DNA of 64,000 nt from Dolichospermum flos-aquae CCAP 1403/13F (GCF_012516395.1 NZ_CP051206.1:4072001-4136000), one strand, 5' to 3'. Counted from the stretch's first letter, positions 17,685 to 27,458 are shown. The notes: generated by a model from the letters alone, not told the origin. Numbers and translations: made by a program.

Positions 17685-18326
17685 TTAACAGGCTAATTTA
17701 GGTACATCATTGGCTTTATTGAGAATAAATAAACTTTCATCTCCCCCACGGCCAATTCTTAAAGTTTCATCTAAGTAAGTAATATCGAGAGTGGCAATTC
17801 TCCCTTGAGGATTATTAGCTACTATAACTTTAAATGGATTTAATTTAGGGGTATTAATACCGACAATTTTTTCAATAGCTAAATAACGTTTATCAAAATA
17901 AACATTGATGCGTTTATCTGCTGTATTTGATATATCTATGGCAGGTTCAAAATTAGCTGTTACTTTCACATATCCTGATATTAAACCCAGAGGATGTTGC
18001 ACTTGAGCTAGATTAAAAAATAGTTTATCGGCAATATTAATTACTTGATAAACTTTACCTATTTGTAATCCCAATGGTAGAGAATCTAAAGAACGGATTT
18101 CTCTAGCTGTGGAGTACTGCAGTTGCCAAGCACCATCTAATAAATCCGTAGCATGGAGAAGAGGATGAGGGTTAGGATTGAGACTTTCTAGTTCTGTTGT
18201 TAATTGTTCAATTTCCTCAACTAAACTTTTATCAAGCTTTAAATTAGTAAGAGGATAACCATCACTGTTAATTTGATTTTTTTTGATAGTTGCTTGTAAT
18301 TTCTCTTTCAAAAGTTGATTATTCAT
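17685..18326 (-). CDS. PAP/fibrillin family protein
   Basis: A 213-residue protein of the plastid-lipid-associated protein/fibrillin family. Typical features are the start of the lipocalin-like core LLDGAWQLQYSTAREIRSL (about 64-82), the central VYQVINIADKLFFNLAQVQHPLGLISGYVKVTANF, and a C-terminal DITYLDETLRIGRGGDESLFIL, the family's conserved end. Fibrillins bind lipids or prenylquinones at thylakoid membranes and stabilise plastoglobule-like bodies. Convergent with the small peptide gene, 15 bp apart. Confidence 0.88.
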   Translation of the reverse strand: MNNQLLKEKLQATIKKNQINSDGYPLTNLKLDKSLVEEIEQLTTELESLNPNPHPLLHATDLLDGAWQLQYSTAREIRSLDSLPLGLQIGKVYQVINIADKLFFNLAQVQHPLGLISGYVKVTANFEPAIDISNTADKRINVYFDKRYLAIEKIVGINTPKLNPFKVIVANNPQGRIATLDITYLDETLRIGRGGDESLFILNKANDVPKLAC

Positions 18327-18404
18327 GAGATGAAATATTTGTATAAAACTTTTTGTAAATTATTGGCACTGGTACGAGTATATCTTATATTCCCAAATAA
18401 ATAA

Positions 18405-18430
18405 CCTGGCAGTTATTATCAACTACCAGG
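18405..18430 (-). terminator. Terminator-like hairpin of the Hli gene
   Basis: Minus strand CCTGGTAGTT, 6-base loop, AACTGCCAGG followed by a T-rich run TTATTTATTT. It lies 35 bp after the stop of the high-light-inducible gene. Confidence 0.7.
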
Positions 18431-18464
18431 CTTTTGATTACTCAAAAATTATGTTATGGAGAAA

Positions 18465-18647
18465 TTACAGAATACCCCAGAAGTGGAGAAAGCCTTGACC
18501 AGAAAATAGTTCAATCAAAGCTGCTGCTGAAAAACCAATCATTGCTAAACGACCGTTCCAGATTTCTGCTCCCGGTGTAAAACCCCATTGCCAAGCGTTG
18601 CGATCAGTTGCTACGGGTGTGTTAGATGTTTTTGTTGCATTAGTCAT
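18465..18647 (-). CDS. High-light-inducible one-helix chlorophyll-binding protein
   Basis: A 60-residue Hli/SCP protein. The single helix carries the chlorophyll-binding signature [20 protein letters not shown] (E-x2-N-x-R-x-A-M-x-G-F). Hlips bind chlorophyll and carotenoid, dissipate energy and help photosystem II and chlorophyll biogenesis under stress. The ATG at 18647 is chosen; a GTG nine bases upstream would overlap the GGAG ribosome-binding site. An own promoter and the terminator at 18405-18430 imply a single-gene unit. Confidence 0.92.
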   Translation of the reverse strand: MTNATKTSNTPVATDRNAWQWGFTPGAEIWNGRLAMIGFSAAALIELFSGQGFLHFWGIL

Positions 18648-18774
18648 GATCAGCACTCCAATTAGGATTTACTAAGCTTTGTTGTCTTATGTAAATAAAT
18701 ATAACATTTTTCTGAAAAAAATAACATTTATTTATATTTTTTTTTGCAACTATGTGTAGATTAGGATCTTATGC

Positions 18775-19713
18775 TTAAACCACGTGGTCTGGTTCTAAAG
18801 CACAGGGATACGCCGAATCCCCCGTTTCTACCTGAATAGTAGAGTGTTGAATCCCGAAATGGTGTTCCAGTTCCTGAGAAACTTCCCATAAAAAAGCATC
18901 ACCAGGATAGCCTTCTGGCATGACTAAATGAACTGTGAGTGCGGTTTCTGTCGTACTCATAGCCCAGATGTGAAGATCATGAATTTTCAACACCCCAGGA
19001 CATTCAATTAAGTAATTTTTTACGGCACGGAGTTCAATTCCTGCTGGTACGCCATCAAGTGCCAAATTTACGGAGTCTCGGAGTAAGTGCCACGTCCCAA
19101 CCACGACAACAGCCACCAGCACTAAGCTAACTAATGGGTCAAGCCACAGCCAATGGGTAAATAAAATCGCAATTCCAGCTACCACAACTCCCAAGGATAC
19201 CAAGGCATCAGCAGCCATGTGTAAAAATGCTCCCCGAATGTTTAAATCACTTTTGCGTCCTGACATAAACATGAGTGCAGTAGCAGTATTAATGATAATG
19301 CCGACCAGGGCAACACCAATAATAGTTTCTCCCGATACTGGACCAGAATCATTAAAGCGGCGAATGGCTTCCCAAGCAATAGCACCCATAGACAAAAGTA
19401 AGACCACAGCATTTACTAAAGCAGCCAGAATTGAAGAAGCCCGCAATCCATAGGTATAGCGGTGGCTGGGAGGACGACGGGCAAGGGAACTTGCACCCCA
19501 CGCCAGGAGAAGTCCCAAAACATCACTCAGGTTGTGACCCGCATCAGCAAACAAAGCCAAGGAATGGGCTAAGTAGCCATAGGTTGCTTCAACAATGACA
19601 AATCCTATATTCAGTGCAGTCCCAATGGCAAAAGCCCGGCTAAATGTGGCTGGGGCGTGACTGTGATGGTGTCCATGTTCGTGGTGATGATGATGGTCGT
19701 GGTCGTGTGTCAT
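18775..19713 (-). CDS. Cation diffusion facilitator (Zn/Co/Cd exporter family)
   Basis: A 312-residue CDF transporter. A His-rich N-terminus (12 or so His in the first 20 residues) precedes six membrane helices. The metal site HxxxD-type motif appears as ALFADAGHNLSDVLGLLLAW in helix 2 and HMAADALVSLGVV in helix 5. A soluble C-terminal domain follows, with CPGVLKIHDLHIWAMS. It exports divalent metals, most likely Zn, from the cytoplasm in exchange for protons. No metal regulator lies next to it. Confidence 0.92.
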   Translation of the reverse strand: MTHDHDHHHHHEHGHHHSHAPATFSRAFAIGTALNIGFVIVEATYGYLAHSLALFADAGHNLSDVLGLLLAWGASSLARRPPSHRYTYGLRASSILAALVNAVVLLLSMGAIAWEAIRRFNDSGPVSGETIIGVALVGIIINTATALMFMSGRKSDLNIRGAFLHMAADALVSLGVVVAGIAILFTHWLWLDPLVSLVLVAVVVVGTWHLLRDSVNLALDGVPAGIELRAVKNYLIECPGVLKIHDLHIWAMSTTETALTVHLVMPEGYPGDAFLWEVSQELEHHFGIQHSTIQVETGDSAYPCALEPDHVV

Positions 19714-19940
19714 AGTTATAGGTTAGGGGTAAAGAACTAGATAAATACTATGGTTGGTACATTGCTATTGAACCTGATAGCGGTATTTTAGTGCGTTCTA
19801 CTTAATATCACCGCAAATACTGTACTTCCCAATCTTCAGATATATTGAAAAAAAGAACTCATATAAAGCTAAAATTTAGAATACATGATAATTATAAATT
19901 CATAATTAATAACATTCAGTATATGCCTATTATACCTAAT

Positions 19941-21506
19941 TTATTTAATCAATTCTTGAAAACGTTCATCTTCCCGAATAGCATCAAAATCTGAATCAGT
20001 TTTTGCCCATTCTCTAACTTTAGGATGCAAATTAATTGCTGTTTTTAGGCTTTCAATTGCTTGTTCAATATTACCTTGCAGGGAATAACTATAAGCTTTA
20101 TTGTACCAAGCTTCGTGATCATCAGGTTTAAATTCCACAGCTTCGTCGTAGGAAGATATGGCTTCTTCATACCTGCCTAAATTACCTAGGGAAATGCCCC
20201 GGTTGTTCCAAGCTTGGTGTTTATCAGGTTTAAATTCCACAGCTTTGTCGTAGGAAGATATGGCTTCTTCATACCTGCCTAAATCATCTAGGGAAATGCC
20301 CCGGTTGTACCAAGCATCGTGATAATCAGGTTTAAATTCCACAGCTTTGTCGTAGGAAGATATGGCTTCTTCATACCTGCCTAAATTACGTAGGGAAATG
20401 CCCCGGTTGTACCAAGCTTCGTGTTTATCAGGTTTAAATTCCACAGCTTTGTCGTAGGAAGATATGGCTTCTTCATACCTGCCTAAATCATCTAGGGAAT
20501 AGCCCCGGTTGTTCCAAGCATCGTGAAAATCAGGTTTAAATTCCACAGCTTTGTCGTAGGAAGATATGGCTTCTTCATACCTGCCTAAATTACGTAGGGA
20601 AATGCCCCGGTTGTTCCAAGCATCGTGAAAATCAGGTTTAAATTCCACAGCTTTGTCGTAGGAAGATATGGCTTCTTCATACCTGCCTAAATTCTCTAGG
20701 GAATAGCCCCGGTTGTTCCAAGCATCGTGAAAATCAGGTTTAAATTCCACAGCTTTGTCGTAGGAAGATATGGCTTCTTCATGATTTTCTCTAACTCTTT
20801 GCAAATAACCTAATTCAAAAAATAATTCAGCTTTTTGTTCATTATCTATTTCATGTTCAATAATATCTATAATTTCTAAGATTTTCTGATTTGTTTCTTC
20901 ATTGGTTAAATTTGCATATTTCTCATAAGTTCCTTCCTGAATAATCCTTGTAGCTTCTTGTTCTAGAGTTTTTGAATCTAAAGGAAAATCAAATAACCCA
21001 GAACGCCAATCAAAGAAATCAGGGGCGCGGTGAATAAAATATTTAATTGCAAACTGTGGTAATAAAAATATAAAACAAATATTAAAACTATCTCTAAACC
21101 GTTCTCGTTGTTGGTTGATATTAATTAAAAACGGTGGTACACTTTCCCAACTATAATGATGAGTTTGTCGACTATTCCAACCTACTAAAGTTTTGGCTTC
21201 TTCGTATTTATAGAATGAAGACTCTAAGCCTGTAATAAATAATATATTGATATTGTTTTTGTTAGGTAATGTATCAACTATTGCATATAAATTCGTCACA
21301 TCTTTATCTAATTTGATAACTTCTATATTTTGATTATGAATATCTGCTTTCACTTGACTAATTAATTGTTCACCTCCGGCCGGAGAACAACGCACAAATA
21401 ATATACTAAAGCCGTCTGTAAACTGAAGTGTACGAATAAAGGCTTGATATTCTTCATCTTTTTCTATTGGTAAATCTTGATCCCAATCAGTGAGTTTAAG
21501 AGGCAT
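19941..21506 (-). CDS. TPR repeat protein with N-terminal P-loop-less ATPase-like domain
   Basis: A 521-residue protein. Residues 1-190 resemble the divergent domain of a conserved cyanobacterial gene pair: FSILFVRCSPAGGEQLISQV, NILFITGLESSFYKYEEA, NICFIFLLPQFAIKYFIHRAPDFFDWRSG. No Walker A is present. Residues 225-500 contain about eight 34-residue TPRs, of which seven are almost identical at the DNA level. The ATPase gene upstream at 21943-23292 is on the same strand. I infer that the two form one sensing/regulatory complex; function is unknown. Confidence 0.75.
   Translation of the reverse strand: MPLKLTDWDQDLPIEKDEEYQAFIRTLQFTDGFSILFVRCSPAGGEQLISQVKADIHNQNIEVIKLDKDVTNLYAIVDTLPNKNNINILFITGLESSFYKYEEAKTLVGWNSRQTHHYSWESVPPFLININQQRERFRDSFNICFIFLLPQFAIKYFIHRAPDFFDWRSGLFDFPLDSKTLEQEATRIIQEGTYEKYANLTNEETNQKILEIIDIIEHEIDNEQKAELFFELGYLQRVRENHEEAISSYDKAVEFKPDFHDAWNNRGYSLENLGRYEEAISSYDKAVEFKPDFHDAWNNRGISLRNLGRYEEAISSYDKAVEFKPDFHDAWNNRGYSLDDLGRYEEAISSYDKAVEFKPDKHEAWYNRGISLRNLGRYEEAISSYDKAVEFKPDYHDAWYNRGISLDDLGRYEEAISSYDKAVEFKPDKHQAWNNRGISLGNLGRYEEAISSYDEAVEFKPDDHEAWYNKAYSYSLQGNIEQAIESLKTAINLHPKVREWAKTDSDFDAIREDERFQELIK
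20125..20800 (-). repeat. Seven 102-bp tandem units encoding TPRs
   Basis: The phrase AGGAAGATATGGCTTCTTCA (plus strand) recurs at exact 102-bp steps (about 20150, 20252, 20354, 20456, 20558, 20660, 20762). Units differ at only a few bases, so the array has expanded or been homogenised recently. Confidence 0.92.
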
Positions 21507-21555
21507 AATTTTAGAGGATTTTTTAATAAAATTGTTATTAATATTACGACTTTAA

Positions 21556-21954
21556 AAACCTAACCCCTAACCCCTTCCCTACAAGGGAAGGGGAACAAAA
21601 ATAGGAAATTCACAGCATCTAAACTTTTTCCTGTCCCCTCTCCTCTTAGGAGAGGGTTAGGGAGAGGTCTAACTATCCAGGATATACCAGAAACCTAACC
21701 CCTAACCCCTTCCCTAGAAGGGAAGGGGAACAAAAATAGAAAATTCACAGCATCTAAACTTTTTCCTGTCCCCTCTCTTGTTAGGAGAGGGTTAGGGAGA
21801 GGTCTAACTATCCAGGATATACCAGAAACCTAACCCCTAACCCCTTCCCTACAAGGGAAGGGGAACAAAAATAGAAAATTCACAGCATCTAAACTTTTTC
21901 CTGTCCCCTCTCTTGTTAGGAGAGGGTTAGGGAGAGGTCTAACTATCCAGGATA
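21556..21954. repeat. Three tandem 135-bp repeats reaching into the ATPase stop codon
   Basis: Units start at 21556, 21691 and 21826. Each holds two G/C-rich hairpins (CCCTTCCCT..AGGGAAGGG and CCCTCTC..GAGAGGG). Each ends with CTATCCAGGATATA, which is also the last dozen bases of the ATPase gene. The last unit overlaps that gene's stop codon (21943-21945). The repeat fills the whole space between the TPR and ATPase genes. Confidence 0.9.
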
Positions 21955-23292
21955 TAATTGATTATAGGCATCCTGAAATGTTGTTATTCCTTTAATTAGA
22001 GGATTAATATCATACCAAACTTTACTTCCTCCCTCTGATTCGAGATAGCGATATTCTAAAATACAACGATTAAATAATAAACCCCGATGTAGCTGATCAT
22101 TAACTATTTCTTTGGAATAATGAACATTTGCCAGATCTTTCCATTCATTCGCATAAATGGTATCTTTATATGTCTTTCGCAATTCGCTAATTGAACGCTG
22201 CAAGGCTTTGTCAGTAATAGGTAAAGACGTTGTATATTTGAGTGCTTCCTTCATTAATAATAATAAATTCCGCGCATGACCGCCACTCATTAAACATAAC
22301 ATCTCTAAAGATGATCTGCTTTCAAATAAATCAACAATAGATTTATTAGGATCTACTTTCTTTAGTCGTTTTTGGAGAATTTCAATAACTTTATCAAGTC
22401 CTGGTGAAAAAGGCTCATTTTCAGGAGTTTTTACCATAATCATCGGTAAAACTTGGGGAAGTCCATAAATCTCTGTTAATGATGCTGCGCGGTCAGAATA
22501 AAGTAAAGAAATTGGGATAGTATAAACTAAATGACAATCTAAATTTTTGAGTTGTTCATTACGGTCTATAAAAATTTCGTCATGATTGCTGCGGTTATCT
22601 GTTTTAGTTACAGGGACAATTCTATCTAGGTTATCAGCAATTAATACTAATTCGTGATATCCTGAAGGGAGATTTTTTTTAGCATCTCGAATAAATTCAT
22701 TTAATGCCGTAGTTAAAGTGGTAGTATGGGGATTAATTAAATCACGAATTTTTCGGCGTTCACTGGGTTCACTTCGGATTTTAGTGGTAATTTTGGCAAA
22801 TTGTGAAACCTGTGCTTCAATTGATAATTCATCTATAGAAATCTTTGTTTGTAATAAATCTTTTAGATCTTCACATCGTTCTTTTAACCAATTCAATACA
22901 GCTTGAGAATCTGTTCTATCTTTAAATGCTGTTAAAATATTGCGAGTGCAAGCTAAAAGAATATCTGTATATTGAACATCCTCTGGATCAATATCTGCTT
23001 CATCTGCCGCAAAGTAGACGACAAAAAAACCCTTTTCATCTAAATCTTTTTGTAGTCGTAGTAATTCTGTAGATTTACCTGCACCACGATGACCTGCATA
23101 CAGTTGACAGGTTTTTCTGTTAGACAATAATATCTCTTTCCCTACCGCTTCCAATATGTCACCATCTCCCCGCACATCGGTACAATCCACATAAGCAGGA
23201 TCTCCAGCAGGTAAAGGTCGGAATGGGTCAAAAGCGTTATATAACTGTTTTAAGAAGGCAAAATTTGAGGTCATAGTCGTAAATTTCAGCAT
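21943..23292 (-). CDS. STAND-like P-loop ATPase, partner of the TPR protein
   Basis: A 449-residue AAA/STAND-type ATPase. Walker A is YAGHRGAGKSTELL near residue 70-80, and a Walker B-like HELVLIADNLDRI follows near 220. The N-terminus (FDPFRPLPAGDPAYVDCTDVRGDGD) and C-terminus (winged-helix-like, LHRGLLFNRCILEYRY) are typical of a cyanobacterial ATPase family found beside TPR genes. Two ATGs are possible (23292 and 23274); neither has a clear ribosome-binding site. It may sense a signal and control the TPR protein. A defence or conflict role is inferred. Confidence 0.75.
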   Translation of the reverse strand: MLKFTTMTSNFAFLKQLYNAFDPFRPLPAGDPAYVDCTDVRGDGDILEAVGKEILLSNRKTCQLYAGHRGAGKSTELLRLQKDLDEKGFFVVYFAADEADIDPEDVQYTDILLACTRNILTAFKDRTDSQAVLNWLKERCEDLKDLLQTKISIDELSIEAQVSQFAKITTKIRSEPSERRKIRDLINPHTTTLTTALNEFIRDAKKNLPSGYHELVLIADNLDRIVPVTKTDNRSNHDEIFIDRNEQLKNLDCHLVYTIPISLLYSDRAASLTEIYGLPQVLPMIMVKTPENEPFSPGLDKVIEILQKRLKKVDPNKSIVDLFESRSSLEMLCLMSGGHARNLLLLMKEALKYTTSLPITDKALQRSISELRKTYKDTIYANEWKDLANVHYSKEIVNDQLHRGLLFNRCILEYRYLESEGGSKVWYDINPLIKGITTFQDAYNQLYPG

Positions 23293-23413
23293 CTAGGGTT
23301 ATATTAACGCAAAAACACTGAGATTTATATTTTTATTTGAATACTTACCAGCATCCAGAGCAAAACCTGCATAAATGCTATACTAAACGAGTAACTCTTA
23401 GAGTGATAAATTT

Positions 23414-24214
23414 ATGAGTTCACCATTTCCAGGGATGAATCCCTACTTAGAAAATCCTGATTTATGGTCAGAAGTACATCATAGATTAATTACAGCGATC
23501 GCTATTGCTATCTCTCCTACTTTGCGTCCTCAATATCGAGTAGCTATAGAAAAACGTACCTATAGACTTGATACTGAAGACTCTTTATTAATTGGTATTC
23601 CTGATGTAGCAATTTTATCAGTTAAACAAGCACAAAAACCAAGTATTAGGAAAACTGCAATAGCGACTTTACCCACAGAAACAGAGAATAGGGCGATTAC
23701 TGTAACCTTACCATTACCTTTAGAAATTAAAGAAGGATATTTAGAAATTAGAGAAGTTTCTACAGGTAAGGTAGTAACTATAATTGAGATACTTTCTCCC
23801 ACTAATAAAAAAACTAAAGAAGGTAGAAAATCCTATTTAGATAAACGGGAGAAAATATTGCAAAGTGATACTAACTTAGTAGAAATTGACTTAATTAGAA
23901 CTGGGGAAAAAATGCCCATTGTCACCAGGATTTCTGATACAGATTATCGCATTTTAATTGTGAGATCCTATCGGTTTCCATCGGCTCAATTATTTGCATT
24001 TTCCGTCAAACAAACTATACCTAATTTTCCCATACCTCTACAAAAAGGAGAGGAGGAAATAGAGTTAAATTTACAGAATTTGTTCTTAGAAATATATGAA
24101 CAAGCTGCATTTGATTTAACTTTAGATTATCATATTCCTCCTGTACCAGACTTGTTAGCGGAAGATCGAGAATGGATGGATATATTATTAAAAGAACAAG
24201 GAAGAAGAGAGTAA
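23414..24214 (+). CDS. DUF4058 family protein
   Basis: A 266-residue protein that starts MSSPFPGMNPYLENPDLWSE, the hallmark of DUF4058, a family abundant in cyanobacteria. Other conserved stretches are HHRLITAIA, VTLPLPLEIKEGYLEIRE, TIIEILSPTNK (an E-x-LSP-x-NK segment reminiscent of a PD-(D/E)XK core) and DLTLDYHIPPVPDL near the end. Function is not known; relation to Uma2-type nucleases has been suggested by fold. Length is typical. Confidence 0.88.
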   Translation: MSSPFPGMNPYLENPDLWSEVHHRLITAIAIAISPTLRPQYRVAIEKRTYRLDTEDSLLIGIPDVAILSVKQAQKPSIRKTAIATLPTETENRAITVTLPLPLEIKEGYLEIREVSTGKVVTIIEILSPTNKKTKEGRKSYLDKREKILQSDTNLVEIDLIRTGEKMPIVTRISDTDYRILIVRSYRFPSAQLFAFSVKQTIPNFPIPLQKGEEEIELNLQNLFLEIYEQAAFDLTLDYHIPPVPDLLAEDREWMDILLKEQGRRE

Positions 24215-24266
24215 ATAAAAATTATTACTGACATTGCCGTTAAAATGATTGATTTGGTCTTAAAAA

Positions 24267-24289
24267 TCCCCGTATCTAGAGACCGGGGA
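24267..24289. terminator. Hairpin between convergent genes
   Basis: TCCCCG / CGGGGA stem with an 11-base loop between the DUF4058 gene (+) and the topoisomerase gene (-). A weak bidirectional terminator is likely. Confidence 0.45.
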
Positions 24290-24300
24290 CTGTCAAAACC

Positions 24301-26844
24301 CTACTCTACTTCCACCACACTAATAATCCTCTCATCCCTGTTAAGTTGACAAATACTTTCACCCTTACTATCCTTATTGAGATTAGGAACTGCATCTATT
24401 GATACGCGAATTACTCGCTCCTTATTTGTCAATAATGCAACCTCCGAACCTGGTTTTGCTGCTACCATAGCCGCTAAATTGTCGGTTTTATTATTAAACT
24501 TCACAAGTTGTACCCCTAAATCCCCCCGACTAGCCGCCCTCAACTGATTTGCAGCTATAATTTTGCCATATCCTTCTTCCGTCACCAGCAATAATTGGTG
24601 ATTTTTACTGACATTGACACAACCAACCATTTGCTGATTTTTCAAAAGGCGGAAAGCTTGTAAACCCATTGCAGCCCGACCCATAATCGGTAGTTGTTCA
24701 TCATTGACGGGAAACCTTAATAGACGACCGCTAGAACTCGCCAAAATTAGATGTTCTCCGCTGCTGAGGAATTGGGTAAACGCTAATTCGTCATTATCTT
24801 TAAGCTTCAAAATTGTAATTCCTCGCCGTGAGAAATTCACAAATTCCGACAAAGATAGGCGTTTAATCCGTCCTTCCTTCGTTAACAGAACCATTTCCAA
24901 CGTTTCGGGTTTTTCTGGCAACAAGAACCGAGTAATGATACCTTCCGTGTTACCTTGAGCGGTACTGGTAAGCATCGTAATCAATGGCGTTCCTCGTGCT
25001 GAACTTGTAGTGAGCGAAGTCGAACTACGTCCAGTAGTCAAAGGAATATCTCCCACCGTAATGGGATAGACTTTACCACCGCTAGTGAGGATTAACAGGT
25101 CTTTGTGAGTATTAGTTAATGCCGTTTGGATCAGGAAATCATGATCTAGCAAGCCATTTTCCCCTTTTGTTTTTTTACTGTTGGGGGAAATCCGCCGCAC
25201 ATAACCCCGCTGAGTAACTTCGACAATAGTTTCCTCTAGCGGTGCTTCCGGTTTAGGAGTGGGAATTTTCGCTGGAGAATTATCTGCTGCGGCTACTGCT
25301 GCTGGTTTAGCCTTACCTTTCTCTTCGGAAACTGGTTTTTCTGTAGTGTGAATTATTTTCGTCCGTCGCGGATCATTGTACTTCCGTTTGAGAGTTCGCA
25401 AATCTTTTTTCAGAGCTTTGAGTAATTCCCGTCTGTCGTCCAGTAATGTCCGCAATATACTAATTTCCTGGTTAAGTTGGTCAAATTCCTGTTGTAAATT
25501 TTGCTGTTCTAACCCAGTGAGACGACGTAAGGGCATAGACAAAATGGCATCTGCTTGGACATCACTTAAATCTAGGCGATTACAAAGTGTCATTTTGGCG
25601 GTACTGCCATCGGGCGCTTGCCGTAATATAGCAATAACATCATCCAAATTTGCTAAAGCTTTCAGTAATCCTGCCAGGATATTTACCCGATTTTCCGCTT
25701 TTCCTAATTCGTAACTGTAGCGACGGTTGAGGGTATGTTCTCGGAACTTGAGAAATTCGTCTAATAGTTGTCGTAAGGTTAATTGGCGAGGTTGTCCATC
25801 AACTATAGCTAACAGAATCGCGCCAAAGTTAGTTTGTAAAGCAGTTTGGTGATATAAATGCTGGAGCAATTCCTGGGGATTTGTATCGCGTTTGAGTTCA
25901 ATAACTACACGCATTCCGTCTCTGTCACTCTCATCTCGAATGTCAGAAATTCCTAGTAAACGACCTTGGTTGACTAAATCGGCGATTTTTTCAATCCAAC
26001 CAGCCTTATTAACTTGAAAGGGCAGTTCAGTGACTATTAATGCTGTCCGGCGTTTAGTTCCCCTGGTGGCAGGAATTTCTTCCATTGTGACGATGCCGCG
26101 CATAATAATACTACCTTTACCAGTGGTATAGGCTTCTCTAATGCCGCCATGATCAACAATTTCCCCACCAGTAGGAAAGTCGGGACCGGGAATTAATTGA
26201 AATAATTTTTCATCGCTTAACTCTGGGTTGTCAATTAAGGCAATTAAGCCATCAACGATTTCTCCCAAATTGTGGGGGGGGACATTTGTAGCCATCCCTA
26301 CGGCAATTCCTGCACAACCATTCAGTAACAAAAATGGTAATTGAGCCGGGAGTACGGTTGGTTCTTGTTGGGAATTGTCGAAATTACCAGTAAAATCCAC
26401 AGTTTCGTCGGCAATTTCCGCCAACATTCCCTCATGTCCCACCGATGCAAGACGGGTTTCCGTGTAACGCATGGCTGCCGGTGGATCATTATCAACGCTA
26501 CCAAAATTACCATGTCCTCCCAGTAAGGGATAACGGCTGGAAAAGTCTTGGACTAGCCGAACTAAGGCATCATAAACTGATTGATCACCGTGAGGATGAT
26601 ATTTACCGAGAACGTCTCCCACTACACGAGCGCATTTTCGGTAAGGTCGATCTGGTGTTAAACCGAGTTCGTGCATGGCATATAGAATCCGCCTATGTAC
26701 TGGTTTTAACCCATCTCGAACATCTGGTAAGGCTCGCCCCACAATCACACTCATGGCATATTCTAGGTATGACCGTTGCATTTCGGTGTGTAGGGCGGTG
26801 GTGATGACCTGTCCCTTGGAGAGAAGGTTTAATTGTTTTGCCAT
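24301..26844 (-). CDS. Type IIA DNA topoisomerase subunit A (GyrA/ParC family)
   Basis: An 847-residue DNA-cleaving subunit. The active-site Tyr127 is in [10 protein letters not shown], and the DNA-gate helix reads [15 protein letters not shown] with Gln88 at the position that is Ser83 in E. coli GyrA. The C-terminal beta-pinwheel begins near 530 after a Lys/Pro/Ala-rich linker. The GyrA-box QRRGGKG is absent (that region reads [15 protein letters not shown]), which argues for a ParC-like paralogue or decatenating enzyme rather than a supercoiling GyrA. Start at MAKQ (26844). A repeat-like insertion appears in the pinwheel (24998-25029). No gyrB/parE is adjacent. Confidence 0.9.
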   Translation of the reverse strand: MAKQLNLLSKGQVITTALHTEMQRSYLEYAMSVIVGRALPDVRDGLKPVHRRILYAMHELGLTPDRPYRKCARVVGDVLGKYHPHGDQSVYDALVRLVQDFSSRYPLLGGHGNFGSVDNDPPAAMRYTETRLASVGHEGMLAEIADETVDFTGNFDNSQQEPTVLPAQLPFLLLNGCAGIAVGMATNVPPHNLGEIVDGLIALIDNPELSDEKLFQLIPGPDFPTGGEIVDHGGIREAYTTGKGSIIMRGIVTMEEIPATRGTKRRTALIVTELPFQVNKAGWIEKIADLVNQGRLLGISDIRDESDRDGMRVVIELKRDTNPQELLQHLYHQTALQTNFGAILLAIVDGQPRQLTLRQLLDEFLKFREHTLNRRYSYELGKAENRVNILAGLLKALANLDDVIAILRQAPDGSTAKMTLCNRLDLSDVQADAILSMPLRRLTGLEQQNLQQEFDQLNQEISILRTLLDDRRELLKALKKDLRTLKRKYNDPRRTKIIHTTEKPVSEEKGKAKPAAVAAADNSPAKIPTPKPEAPLEETIVEVTQRGYVRRISPNSKKTKGENGLLDHDFLIQTALTNTHKDLLILTSGGKVYPITVGDIPLTTGRSSTSLTTSSARGTPLITMLTSTAQGNTEGIITRFLLPEKPETLEMVLLTKEGRIKRLSLSEFVNFSRRGITILKLKDNDELAFTQFLSSGEHLILASSSGRLLRFPVNDEQLPIMGRAAMGLQAFRLLKNQQMVGCVNVSKNHQLLLVTEEGYGKIIAANQLRAASRGDLGVQLVKFNNKTDNLAAMVAAKPGSEVALLTNKERVIRVSIDAVPNLNKDSKGESICQLNRDERIISVVEVE
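24998..25029. repeat. In-frame interspersed repeat inside the topoisomerase gene
   Basis: The stretch GAACTTGTAGTGAGCGAAGT plus CGAACTACG resembles a dispersed cyanobacterial repeat (AGCGAAGTCGAAC type). It encodes the Ser/Thr-rich [10 protein letters not shown] between LTTGR and RGTPLITML in a surface loop. Confidence 0.5.
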
Positions 26845-27059
26845 GAGGTTTTTCCCTAAATTTTGACTACACAACAGCCGCTAGAAGTTGACACGCTCCG
26901 CAATCACAGCATAACGGATTAAATAGAAATACTCACACAATCTTGATACTCATGAAGATAAAAAGCAGTAGTATTATCCTTGATGTGATCTAAGCTTATA
27001 GATTATTAAAAATACAATACAGATTGGTCAGGTGTTAACCCTATTTAATATAAAGTCTC

Positions 27060-27458
27060 ATGAAAACTGTTCTAATTGTGGAAGATGATTTAATTAATGC
27101 TCGCGTTTTTTCTAAAATTCTGAGTAAACGCGGGGGATTGGGGGTAAAACATACGGAAAATGTAGAAGAGGTCATGGAAATTGCCCAAGCTCGTGAAATT
27201 GACCTGATTTTAATGGATGTGTCCCTATCACGTAGTGTATACCAAGGTAAGTCTGTTGATGGGATCAAAATTACACAAATGTTAAAGTCTAACCCGCAAA
27301 CAGCCAACTTACCAGTGATTTTAGTGACGGCACACGCGATGGAAGGAGATCGGGAGAATTTTTTGAACCAATGCGGTGCTGATGCTTATATTTCTAAGCC
27401 TGTGGTTGATCACCAACTGTTTATTGACAAAATTATGGCTCTTTTACCACCAGAATAG
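27060..27458 (+). CDS. Single-domain response regulator
   Basis: A 132-residue CheY/DivK-type receiver. The acidic pocket is Asp9/Asp10, the phosphoacceptor is Asp53 in DLILMDVSLS, and the conserved Thr and Lys are in VILVTAHAM and YISKPV. There is no output domain, so it should signal by protein contact. The insertion SRSVYQGKSVDG after the phospho-site is the longer loop seen in DivK/PleD-like receivers. A heptamer tandem repeat begins directly after its stop codon. Confidence 0.9.
   Translation: MKTVLIVEDDLINARVFSKILSKRGGLGVKHTENVEEVMEIAQAREIDLILMDVSLSRSVYQGKSVDGIKITQMLKSNPQTANLPVILVTAHAMEGDRENFLNQCGADAYISKPVVDHQLFIDKIMALLPPE

Noticed and set aside
20125-21954. CRISPR array
   Set aside because: Repeats here are 102-bp coding TPR units and 135-bp tandem units with no unique spacers; no short direct repeats with spacers and no cas genes were seen in the window.
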